Below, piece by piece: positions 1 to 11,500 of a stretch of DNA of 64,000 nucleotides. How positions within the stretch are numbered: position 1 is the first letter of the stretch; each line of letters begins with the position of its first letter. Origin of the DNA: Micropterus salmoides (lineage: Eukaryota; Chordata; Actinopteri; Centrarchiformes; Centrarchidae); NCBI RefSeq assembly GCF_014851395.1, contig NW_024041373.1, forward strand, positions 20,454,250 to 20,518,249. Direction: 5' to 3'. A program made the translations under genes and the position numbers. A model generated the notes under the pieces. The model ran no database searches, was not told the DNA's origin, and saw only the letters and a program-made list of their open reading frames with translations.

Positions 1-1440
1 ATTAAACTGATTATCAAATGTATAGATATAAATAGAGTAATGTATTCTAAACAGATACAAGTGCCATCATAACCAGAGATATCTGCCTTCCATGCATGCA
101 ATCATCTGGTTGTTACGTGTAATCATCTGAAAACTTTCAGATGATTGCAAGCAGGAAGTCCTTGAAGGAAAATTACAAAACAATAACCTGATCACAGGGC
201 CTTGACAGCGTGTGTATGTGGTAGACCTACTCACACATTAATACAGCTGTGAATACCCTGATGTATATGACAGTCACTTATCTTTCCTTTGTCTATTAGC
301 TCTCTGAACTCTAGCCTGCTGTCAATAAATGGTGGACATATTGGTAAAGTTTTGGTTTTGATGTTGATTTATTCTTGTTATGCCTTTTACCGTATGTGTT
401 AGTTGGTATTCACATATACTGAATGAAGCAGGTCATTTTTCTTATTGCTGCCGTGCAAAGGAGAATAGAATGATAGATTCCCAGAAGAGCAATAAAAACA
501 GACCATCCTGCAAAGTGGGCAATGGATTGGATAATAGTACAATAGTATAATCTGTGTGCCATTTAATTGTTGTTGTGCTTTCTTTCAAAAATACATTTAC
601 TGTCACCAACATGATTCACTCATGTAACCTGGATTCTATTCCACGTGAGAGAAGGGGGCTTACTCATTAAACTGAAATTGCTCTGGGACTTCTTAAATGT
701 CATATAAAATATTATATACACATTCACATACACAAAGACACGACAAGACAAAAGACCATTTCAGACCACTTTTGTTGTGCATCCTCTTGCAGGTAGGGCT
801 ACAGATATGTTTTGGACTTCAGGGATACAGATACCAATTACTCCTTTATAAGTGATGCAACATGGTGAGTCTTGAACAGAGGATTTTCTTTTTAGTTCTG
901 AGGGACTGAGAATAAAGCTTCACAATCAAAAATTTGTCGCCACGACCTGACAATTTAAAATTGTGTCAGCGGGGGCTTCAGTATAGATCATCTCTCTTTT
1001 CCTTACCAGCATGCTAACTGTCATCAGATCTGCACATCTAAATGGTCCATGTCTAAAAGTAGTATAGAGGAGTTAGATATGACTGAAACCTAACAAACCT
1101 TTATGGTTTAGTAGTATCGTAAAATATTACTGGTGAATTTGTTTTACAATCAAGAAACTTCAATAAACCACTATGTATGAATCATTATAGTTTCATAAAG
1201 ATTGTTCTGGAAAAACAATTACAGCCTGTAGGAATATTAGAACAAGACTTATTTAATTACAGTAACAACCAGTAACACCTGCAATGTCAGTCAGTGCTTG
1301 TAGCCTTCGTCTCCTCCATATAGAAATATATAATACTATTTACAAATGTACTTACTAGTATCTATTGTATCTTGATCTACAAGTATCTTGTAGATCTCTA
1401 CCTGTATTGATGCTTTATTGATGCTTGTATGTTGTTCCTG
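1..1440. other. Unassigned AT-rich noncoding DNA
   Basis: No reading frame with a recognisable domain, no RNA gene and no transposon end was seen. Reading frames are short and randomly placed. This looks like ordinary intergenic or intronic sequence. Confidence 0.6.
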
Positions 1441-1444
1441 AAAT

Positions 1445-1512
1445 GTAAAAAAAGTCGCTTTGAATAAAAGTGTCTGCCAAATGAATAAATGTATTAATAA
1501 ATGAATGAAATA
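1445..1512 (+). repeat. 3' tail of a fish SINE/LINE (5'-truncated)
   Basis: The stretch with AGTCGCTTTGAATAAAAGTG followed by TCTGCCAAATGAATAAATG is the reverse complement of the low-coordinate end of the four SINE copies at 2286, 8160, 8382 and 15226. Only the tail is present. No tRNA-like head was found upstream, so this is a 5'-truncated copy or the tail of the partner LINE. It lies about 45 bp before the hAT-type element at 1558. Confidence 0.6.
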
Positions 1513-1549
1513 TACTGGACCATCCATACTTCCACACCACAAAGCTGCT

Positions 1550-1557
1550 GTCATTGG
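1550..1557. repeat. Target site duplication, left copy
   Basis: GTCATTGG is repeated exactly at 2729-2736 and brackets the element at 1558-2728. Eight bases is the usual length for hAT insertions. Confidence 0.85.
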
Positions 1558-2728
1558 TAGGGATGGGTATCGCAACTCAATCCTTTTATGGTATCGACCG
1601 AAACAGCCCAGTATCGAGTAGAATCGAAACGTCTCCAGTCAAACCAAACTTAAATACATAAACTGTACTGTAAGTCCATACGTGATTTTAACAGCCACTC
1701 ACGTTCGGCTGCAGTCTCAGGCATGTTCGTCACTGTTGCAAGTTTATCACCACAAGCTTGGCTTTCTGTTGGTTTCATCTTCAGGTATCATTTAACACTA
1801 CTCTGTACATTTTTATTTGCCATTCACATCACGTGTCACCAATCGATCACTGCGTTCCGTCACATCAATTAAACGTTTTTGTGGCACAGCAGCGATTAGC
1901 TGATTTTACTCACGGAGCCTCTGGCTGCAGATGTAGTTGGAGTGATCGGCTGGATGTGCAGCCTCCCTTTACTCTGTTTGTATCTTTACACTCTTTAGTG
2001 TAGTTTAGTCACTTGGTTAAACAGACTCCTTACTCGTTTTATACTTGTTACTCTGGTTTTTGGAGAAGGTTTGCGACATACCAGTAAAGAAAAAAGCACT
2101 CGCGGAGATCTTACATTTCAGTTTATTGATCGAAAGTTAACTAAATTATTTTCCGTTGTTTGCTTTCAACAAACGTGTAAAAAAATTACCTTAAATTTGT
2201 TCCCCACAACTTATTTGGTCACTAACCTATTTCACTTCTCCTCTCTCATTCAAATATAAAAAAACTCGCAAGCTGTAGTCTTATACATTACATTTATTCA
2301 TTTAGCTGACACTTTTATCCAAAGCCACTTACAATTGCTACACATGTCAGAGGTCACACGCCTCTGGAGCAACTAGGGATTAAGTGTCTTGCTCAGGGAC
2401 ACATTGGTAGATGAACTGAACCCGGGTCTCTCACACAAAAGGCATGTGTCTTATCCATTGTGCTATACTACCTGTGATGATTACCTAATTAGGATGAGGA
2501 GGATGTGATACAATTTCCCAATACTTGAAAATACTAAAAAAAATATATAACCTGGCTTGTCCATAACAAAAATAAAAATAATAATAGGCTAACAATCAAC
2601 TACTATGGCTTCAAAAGGTGGCATTTTATGCAAGGTATCAAATGAAGTACTCTCTTGGCATCGGTATCACTTAAAGGGTACTGGTTTTGGTACTGCTATC
2701 GTAAAATTTTTAATGATACCCAACCCTA
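1558..2728. mobile_element. hAT-type nonautonomous DNA transposon
   Basis: The ends are inverted repeats, TAGGGATGGGTATC on the left and GATACCCAACCCTA on the right. They sit between perfect 8-bp duplications GTCATTGG. Several TATCG and GGTATC motifs recur near both ends. No transposase remnant was recognised in the 1171 bp, so this is a nonautonomous or internally deleted copy. A SINE at 2286-2472 lies inside it and therefore inserted later. Assignment to hAT rests on duplication length. Other superfamilies with 8-bp duplications cannot be excluded. Confidence 0.75.
2286..2472 (-). mobile_element. tRNA-derived SINE, nested in the hAT-type element
   Basis: Read on the minus strand this begins with a tRNA-like head. 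An A-box-like TATAGCACAATGG falls near 2454-2466 and a B-box-like GGGTTCAGTTC at 2413-2423, followed by a body containing a GAGCAAGACAC stretch. It ends in the tail TTGGATAAAAGTGTCAGCTA then AATGAATAAATG. The same layout occurs at 8160, 8382 and 15226. Pol III box spacing is about 40 bp, as in tRNA genes. The copy is diverged and unlikely to be active. Confidence 0.8.
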
Positions 2729-2736
2729 GTCATTGG
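2729..2736. repeat. Target site duplication, right copy
   Basis: GTCATTGG is identical to 1550-1557 and directly abuts the ...AACCCTA end of the element. Confidence 0.85.
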
Positions 2737-5700
2737 CTACATTTACATGTGCACAACGATGTGACTATGGCCAATTCTGTGACTCAATAATCTGATGAAG
2801 CAGTTTATATGAATACCCTCAGCAGCACTGAAGGACACTGGAGTGAACCATGTTAGCGGCAACAGCATGGGACTGACAGGGTTAGCATTTTTCTCTTCCC
2901 TCACAACCTCTTTCAGTAATTGGATGCTGGTACGGCAGGCATGTAGACATACTCTTAGAGCTGAACCAAATGAGTCCGACTTGTTTAACAGCCCCCTGAA
3001 GCTTGGGAGGGAGCCTGTCCATTGCAGGTTGCCCAGATTATACCAATTTAGCCTAATTTTGGTTGTCATGTGAGGCACTGTGGGGCCCCTAACCACCCAC
3101 CATAACAGTCTGCAATTGACATGACATTGTGAGCCAAATCATGCCTTGGAGGCTAAAAGTCTGCTATCGATATTCTAAATAGGGAAGGGATAGAAAGATG
3201 GTAAAAAAGGGGAATGTTTCTTTATGTCACTGCTAAGTGTTTGTAGCTGTGTATGTGCACAATCTGTTATTTGAGAAGTAGTAGAAAGTAGAAAGGGATA
3301 TATTAACAACTTGTGTGGCAATAAATACTGAGTACAAGTCATAATTCAAGTGGACATTCTTATTTTTATGATTCAGTGTGTTAAAAAACATCTGTTTTTT
3401 TTGTCTATATTGTTGTTTAAAGGGATATTATACTTTGCATGATTCGTTGATGTCATGTGTGCATTGGTCATTTAGTCTGAACTGTGTGCTTTCCATTTCC
3501 TTGCCTTTGCTATTGAATATTTCCTTGAGTTTTAAAGTAATTGAACTTGGCAATGATGGGTCGGGTGACTTGTTCGAACACGATCCAACACTGTGAACCT
3601 GAGTTGGAAAACGATCTGCTTCACAGTGTCCGTTGGGAGTTTGAGGTTTTTTTTTATTATTAAGTCTTTGATCAGTGTCTTGGGACTGTCAGACGGATGT
3701 ACCAAAGAAGATGAGATTGTCCTGTGGGCTTCTTGTTTGAATGTCTAGTGTGGATCCTTTCATGCTTTTATTGACTACAGCATAGCTGTGGGTGAATTCA
3801 AGGCCTCAGTGAAGTTAATTCATTTCATTGTGGTAAATGACAAGAAGGTCAAGTTTATCATTTATAAATAAATAATGAATAAATGCTAAGAGACTGTCAA
3901 TTACGGTGTTCTATAAACTCTTTGTACCTGTAGATTATATATTTTATGTTGGATGGGTTGTCTTGAGGCATACTGGAGGATATTACGATCTTACTCTGCT
4001 GTGATGGTCAATGAACACTTCCTGATTTGTGATATTTTCACTATCTGTGAGTGATCTGTTCTGAGAGCAATCCACAGATTAAAACCTGAGTGGCTGGCAA
4101 ATAGTTTGGCCTCTTGATTATTGTAGTATAGTATGATCTTAAGATGATAGATACGGGAAACTACCATTAAGTTTAATCCACAATTTCCTAACAATGTACA
4201 TCCATAAAACACGACGAGCTGGACAAATGCAAATCTTAAATCACATTTCAACAAACGTCATTAAATTGTATACATATATCACCTGGTGTTAATTAATGAT
4301 ATAACTATCTACTACTGTGATTATGCTTCTTCACTTTAGAGTCTAATTACATTATCATAATCAGAGTATGGTGGTTATGTAGGCTCAGCCCTAGTAGCAT
4401 TACTGCCATAATCAAATTATGATTGAACTTAATATGTGAACAAGGAGTAAACAAGGTGACTGAAAGCATAACAAAATGTGATATTGTGTAACATTTTAGG
4501 CAGTCTTCAAGCAGTGCATTTTTTTTCGTATTGTCAGAGTTTAAGCTCAAATTAGGCAAAATACAGTTACAAGATAACACATTTATTTTAGTGATTGATC
4601 ATTGTCCTTTTTAAGGGCACAAACCCAAAGTTATGAGATGTTTTCTTACTGCAGTCACATAATCGGGTACATTGATGTCACACTTTACCATATGTTAACT
4701 TTAAAAGTGAACAATATTGAATTACTATTTACTAAGAGACATGAAGGGCTCATTAATGCACTTAAGTTCCTTGAAGATAGTGCTATTTTTACCTCCATTT
4801 ACAATCTCTAATTCACTCTTCACTCAGACTGGAGGGAATAAATATGACAGAACATATAGTCAACATTTGAAATTTCACACAGCTCATTATTTTTAAGCAG
4901 CCTCACCTCTTATGTTGCCAACTTTACTAATACCGCTGCTGTGTGCCAATAGTCGTTTGAGATGCCAATAAATGTTTAACACTACTGCTGTCAAACTAGA
5001 GACCTCTGACTTTCAAAAAGCTGTTCCATGTTTCAGGCAAAATCACTCACAAACTGTTCTCTTCAATTGCCTGTAACATCAGATAAACTCACTATAAAGA
5101 AAGGATATAAATAAATAAAATATATATAAATAAATAAAGGATGGGCGATAGTTGACCATTTGTTCCAAGGAAATTTCCCTGCTCTCTTCTGTATGCAACT
5201 GTTTATTTTTTCATGAAAATGAATGAATGAATGAAAATACATGAAATACCCGAATACTAATATCTGATATCTAATATTCTATCTAATTGAATGGCAACTC
5301 TCATAATAGCATGAAAACAGTAGCAAACATAGCATGAGGAGTGACCCTGGGGGTAACTGTCTGTGCAGGTCAGATTGAGGCTGTTTAAGTCACACTCTCC
5401 TGGAGTGTTTCCAGAGAGATGGAGACATAGCCATGGCAGCTTTCACCACTTTTTACCTGAGGATCAACCTCAGCTGATGCACTGGGACAGCAGCCAACAC
5501 TCACTGCAATCACTGCTGCTGACTCAGCCCATACGAGCACATGTCCGTTGTCTGTTCTGAAAGATCTGAGGCTATGTTGCTTGGGCTTTCGTAACATGTA
5601 GTTTAATAATGCCGTTGTCAAAACTGTAAGTCAGCTCATCGAACATAGCAAGCATTTTAGGCAAAAGGATACCCCAGACAGACACATACAGAGGATGTGT

Positions 5701-6044
5701 ACACATGCTAATGATTCGATTACAACAGCTTTGAGGCAACTTTTGTTTAAAGCCCTCAATTGAGTAATTACAGTTGAATGACTAATTCAGAGTAAGCATA
5801 ATAATATTAATTGGCGTAGCTTAGCAATCTTTCAACTTAATGTAGCATTTAAGTCTGATTTCGTTTGGTGACGTTGGACATGTGTTAAAAAGGCCAAGAA
5901 GCGACAGATGCAAAAGTATTGTTGTTCTTTACAAAAACAGTGTTCATATGAATGGCACTTTTGGGAAAATAAAAATGGGAGTGACATTAAAAAGGCTTTC
6001 ATGTTATAGATAAATAATAGATACAAAGACTGAAAATCAATGTA

Positions 6045-6096
6045 ATATTTAATTTAATTTTTTAATTTTTTTAATTTTAATTTATATTTTTTATTA
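6045..6096. repeat. AT-rich low-complexity tract
   Basis: Runs of A and T built on AATTTAATTTTTTAATTT units. No function is implied. Confidence 0.8.
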
Positions 6097-6212
6097 TTCT
6101 GGCAGACTTTAACTCTACTAGCATCAAACAAATATAGGACTAAAATCTGGTTGGAAAATGTGGGTATTGCTAACCATATGAATCTTAATCTGGCTAATCA
6201 AGTGATCATGAT

Positions 6213-6257
6213 ATGTATATGATACGATTATGATACGTATATGATACGATTATATAA
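6213..6257. repeat. Short tandem repeat, about 22-bp unit, two copies
   Basis: GTATATGATACGATTATGAT is followed at once by a second copy GTATATGATACGATTATATA. This is a small minisatellite-like duplication. Confidence 0.7.
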
Positions 6258-8159
6258 ATGTACACATTCACATATTTGGGCAACTTAAGAGTCTTCTGTC
6301 TATGGACTTTGGATAAAAAGGTCTTTAAATCTGAGGAGAGTATGGTTACTTTGGGCAAAATGGACCAAAGTTAAGACTGAAACCCATGGTTTCCTTGCTG
6401 TGAGGGCTACCACTGAGCCACCTGGTCCTACAAAAACACGTCCTTTAGAAGAAACAGATTACAGCAAACTGTCATCTCCACAACCCTCTCACTAATTATG
6501 ATGCTTCTTAGATTCTGCTCCAGGTTATCATTATCCACTAATATTGCTGTGATTATTCTCTTTAATGAAGACTTTGATGGACACCGACATTGTTGTATTG
6601 TTCTTCAGCTATTTAAACGGCTCCTCGCTGCAGTGCCATGAGGTTGAATGAGTTTTTTTGTTGGGTTTATTTATTTATTTATTTTTTACTGTAAATGGAT
6701 TATAAACAGCGGGAGGTACACTGTGAGGGAACAGTCTGTGTGAGCAGTGTGACAGGGAGGGCTGTTTTGAAGTTTGTTTTCCTGCTCTCATAATCCACCT
6801 ACTCAAACCCCTCTGGAAGGAGGTAGAGCTCTGTGCTGAAGAAACACAGCTGTTTGAAGCTTGACAGTAAAAGAGAGACAACTCAGTGCAAAGAGGAGGA
6901 AATTGGAATACTAAAATTACATTTAAAATTGTACATTTTCTCTAGTGCTCCAGTGCTATTCTCAATAACAGGTAGGCTATGTGCACAAAAGTAGCAACCT
7001 GTTTGACAGTTTTGATTTAGAGTATATCTACGTATGACTAAAGTAACCATGAATGTTGCACCAGTGTTGCTCCTTGTCCTCTCGCTGTCTTGATGATGAA
7101 CAGAATCCCATGGGCTTACTGTAGAGCACTTTATAAATGCAGATCTTCATACAGCAATGGCAGATGAGGCGAGTTAATTAGCAAGCGGCAGGATGGCTCC
7201 AGGGTTTATGTAATGTTACACCCACTCTGTCAGGTCAGATTAGCCCAGTACAGAGGGGAAAGGGCATGAACAGTTAAATGAACAAAGAAAATAAAGGAAC
7301 AGATTCCTTCCGGTCCGGGACAACTGCCAGGCCGTGATGTAGCCCATATATAAATCTTGCAATTCTGTTGGGATACAGCTGGCTGTAAACTGAGAGTTCA
7401 CAATTCAGCACAGTAGTGCAAAGTGTGAGCATGTGTGGGACAAAAAACAAATGGAATGATTAAAATTCATATTAATGCTCCATGTCTCCATCATATTTTG
7501 TAACACTCAGTTTAGATGATCTATCCAGAGAAAGCAATGTGGAACTACTAGACAATTAGTTTGGCTATGGGAACACTGAGTTGTGCAGTGCATTATCACA
7601 TCACTCCACACGCTTTCTAATCCAGATTTCAGTATATTCGCTGCAAAGTTATGCAAGAAAACCAAAAAATGACAGCTTCTTGTAAGTCTAGCAACTTGCC
7701 GGCATCTCTGTCTCATCAATGACACTTATGTAGGTAGCGTTTGGTGTAAAGCTGCATGTTGCAAATTTTACAGAGGCTGTCACACAAAGATATGTGCATG
7801 TGGCAAACAGCAGCAGGATTCCTGGGAATGTGCCATGAGATCTCCAGACTCAAAGCTCTATAGGCCAGCGTTTGACATCAACAGCATTTAAAAATCCCTT
7901 CCACACCCAGTAAAATAGATAGTCCTTGTGTTATTTCAGGGACTTTGTTCCTTCAAAATCTCGCCAAGACCTGCCTAGCTGGGCTGTCATGCCAATTAAA
8001 AGAAGAAAATAATGAATGGGAATGGATTATCATGCTTTTCAAGATTTGTTCATATCATTCTTGAGGCAGGACATGGTTGCAGTGTGGTTGTGCTTTTTGT
8101 TTGATTCCATGTGTGGTCAACAAGCTCAAATTAAAGGATCTGCTTAAAATTGTTAGAGT

Positions 8160-8360
8160 TACATTTTTATTCATTTAGCGGACGCTTTTATCCAAAGCCA
8201 CTTACAATTGCTATACATGTCAGAGGTTGTACGTCTCTAGAGTAACTAGGGATTAAGTGTCTTGCTCAGGGACACATTGGTAGATGGGTCACAGTGGGGA
8301 ATTGAACCCGGGACTCTGACACCAAAGGCATGTGTCTTACTCATAGTACCATCACCACAC
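8160..8360 (-). mobile_element. tRNA-derived SINE
   Basis: On the minus strand the B box reads GGTTCAATTCC (8298-8308), a full match to the pol III consensus GGTTCNANNCC. The A box region (near 8340-8356) is degraded. The body and the tail (AAGTGGCTTTGGATAAAAGC then GTCCGCTAAATGAATAAA) match the other copies. It lies about 20 bp from the next SINE in the same orientation, as a head-to-tail pair. Confidence 0.8.
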
Positions 8361-8381
8361 GTTCCACAAAGTCAGAAACAC

Positions 8382-8577
8382 ATTTACATTACATTTATTC
8401 ATTTAGCTGATGCTTTTATCCAAAGCAACTTACCATTGCTGTATATGTCAGAGGTCGCACGCCTCTGGAGCAACTAAGTGTCTTGCTCAGGGACACATTG
8501 GTGGATGTGTCACAAAGGGGGATTGATCTCTCACACCAAAGGCATGTGTCTTATCCATTGGGCCACCACCACCCCCA
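8382..8577 (-). mobile_element. tRNA-derived SINE
   Basis: On the minus strand the A box reads TGGCCCAATGG (8555-8565), matching TRGCNNARYGG, and is followed by ATAAGACACATGCC as in tRNA-derived heads. The B box is degraded (AGATCAATCC). The internal GGGATTA segment seen in copies 1 and 2 is missing next to the AAGTGTCTTGCTCAGGGACA stretch, a small deletion. The tail faces low coordinates. Confidence 0.8.
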
Positions 8578-11500
8578 GAATCGGCTTTATTGCCAAGCAG
8601 TTTTTACACATTGGTGACTAGGTGTGTAAAAATAGACACAATACATAAAATACAAATCTACATAACTGTTTAAGCTTAATCAATTAGAATCATGTTTCAT
8701 GTGAAAAATGCTGTCACAGTCAAAAATCACTGGAGTCTTTTTCTTCAGTAGCATATCTCATAAAAATGATAGGAAGTGATCCTCTGGGCAAAATAAGTAG
8801 TTACAATTGCTTCTAATGTTGTGGTAACTGCTGCTGCATTAGTTCTTAAATTATTGAGTTCAGGAGAAATTCTGCAATTAATTCACCTCTCTTCACCTTT
8901 CTGTGTTTTTGCATACATATGATACAGTTGTTCTCTATAGTTAAGGTGGAATTAAGTGATAAATATTTTAGAGAGGATGGGATAATCATCATCATCATCA
9001 TCTGTGCCAGCACCATTAAGAGCTGTATTGGTATGTCTGCATAATGCTGGCACAGCTGTCTGCTCATGTAAATTTCACACTGATAACTGCGTAAACAGTA
9101 AACAGGGGTCTGCTAGTGCCATCTCCTATACTTTAAACATCAGGCTATACACAATGCTCTAAAGAAAAAATCCTTTATACTCGAGTGCATTGCTGCAGGT
9201 GCACATTGATTTGCTGACTAAATGAATAAATTCAGTAGCTAATGTCGAAACATCTGCAGGGCATTTAGCATCCACAGCTAGAGTTATGACTTTGGACCTT
9301 GTGGACTGATTGTGATGGGACATTAAAGAGGAACCTCAATTCTAGACTGGCCTCTGTACACGGGGGAGTCAGACTGACCTTGGCATGCATAAAAACTCAA
9401 ATACACACACACGCATGCAGGTAATGCAGATTCTGGTACACAGTGGCTCCATTCCAGTCAGTGAGCATGGCTCAGGAATGACATGCAGCTTTATACTCTA
9501 AAGGGAGACCGCAGAGGAAAGATAAGAGGAAATGATGCAACATTACAGTATGTTGGTATCGGCACTTCTTTTGAGAACTTAAAAAGGAAAGGGAGCCAGA
9601 AAGCATCAACAGAGAGTGATAGGCTATATACAGGTATTTATATACAAAGGCTATATATATATATACATCCAGAACGTTCTGCAGTGCATTTCTTGAATTT
9701 CCTGTCTGGTGAGAATAATGCATCAATCATTGTGGGATTCACAGCAATTGCAAAGTTGGCTAACACAAAACACTGCAAAAGTTACGCTGCTGGCTGCCTC
9801 GTAGAAAAGGAGTGGTAAAAGATAATCCTTTACATGTAAAATCAAAAATACTGTAAATGCATGGTGTTCAGTATCATGTCTAAGGAACACATGCCTGCTG
9901 CCATTTTCGTTGTTGCTGACAGCAGCATCTCCCCTCATGCTTTCAGCGTTTTACTGTGTGTGCAAAAATATGAGCTGATCAAAATGAGGACAGAACAAGA
10001 ATGCACATAAATACCAGATGTAATCGTAAAATTCATAATCATACTCATAAACCTTAACACATGTTACCACAGCATTTAACTTAGGGCTTACTCGTTAGAC
10101 AAATTTAACAGCAACATTGAATGACGCATTTTGACCACTATTGTTAGAGATACTGAGCGATAAAGACAGAAATAGGAAGAAACGGATAGTTACAGAGACA
10201 GCATTATAATGTTCCAAAAACATGAGATCCCTCCTGCCTCTGTGACTGCCAATCTGATAAACACTTTTACCTAGCTCACAGGAGGGGAGCTTGTAGCACA
10301 TTTGCATGGGGAGAGGGGGAGGTACCTCTCCAACACCTGGGCCTTGCTAGAGAACCAGCAGCTCATCACAAAACTTTCTGCAACATATGCAGCAGCTAAT
10401 TACAATCAACAACATGCAAGTTCCATTTAGATTTTTCCTGTATATTGTCATTTGCAGGTGAACACAACGTTGGCTTTATCTGAAAACAACAGCAATTCAA
10501 TTTTGCTTCACAAGTGATAAACTTTACCTACACCTGTTACATAGTATCGTACAGAAAAAGCCAAATATGCAACCTGCCTATGCACAATAGGATGGACACA
10601 ACTCCCAGTACAGCACCATATAATTCAACAGCACCAAAAATGCTGTTGTATTAGACTGCATTAGTTTTAGCAAGGTGTAAATAATGAACTTGTGTTGTGT
10701 ATTCAATAGTCTACTGCAGGATGCTGAACAATTACAATGCTAAAGGGTTTTCCCCCTTTTGATGTGTCTCTGCAACAATAGGTCTGCCACCAGTTTGATG
10801 TAAAATCTGTTTCCGTCTCCCTTTTATTCCTGCCAGCTTCCTTTGGCCGATGCTATGCTATGCACCCCCCCTCTACCTTTACTTGAAAATCCTTGATCAA
10901 ACAGGTTATTTATTCAAAGCATTGTCTGATTGCTACTCAGGGCCTTGTGCCTCACCTGGGAGAAAAGTGGAGTTTCCCTAGACAGGTAGATACTTTGTCG
11001 ACTGTCCAGGGTAAACAGAACCCACTGAGAGCAAGCTGTGTGCAGTCTTTTCACGAAGTCTATCAAAAACAGGTTGGAGAGAAAATCTGCTCTGCTTTCA
11101 TGTAAGACAAATGAAAACAAATGCAATTAAATTACTTCAAACGTACCTGGGCAGGGATATTCTGTAAAACTGGCCAAAAATCCAGTATAGCAAGCAAAGA
11201 CTGGATTGAGCATTCATAAGAAGGTGAAGAGAGGTGAGGGGAACTTTAATGAGACAAGTGGTACTGACTCTTCATCATCTTCCCTATGTCTGCCTCTTTT
11301 TGTGATCTCAGTCTTTCACTGCTCAGGCTTTTCCTCCCCAGGGTTCACCACATACTAAAAGAAAAGGTGAGGATACAGGTACAGGGACATATGGGACCCA
11401 GGTGCTACTCATTGTTTCATAGAGTCTCACTTCATCTCTTTCCACCTCTAAGCTCACCTGTACCTGCTTCCCACACATTGATTGACAGTACATCCTAGAA

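Larger units (their letters stand above)
2737..8159. other. Unassigned noncoding DNA
   Basis: No recognisable gene or complete transposon was found. Local simple sequence includes an ATAA-rich tract near 5100-5145, a GAAT tract near 5219-5236, and the features listed separately at 6045-6096 and 6213-6257. The longest open frames (around 2743-3096 and 3991-4254, minus strand) are of random-length type and show no family motif. Confidence 0.55.

Noticed and set aside
8160..8577. tRNA genes
   Set aside because: The A and B boxes belong to SINE heads; no cloverleaf with a proper acceptor stem can be drawn.
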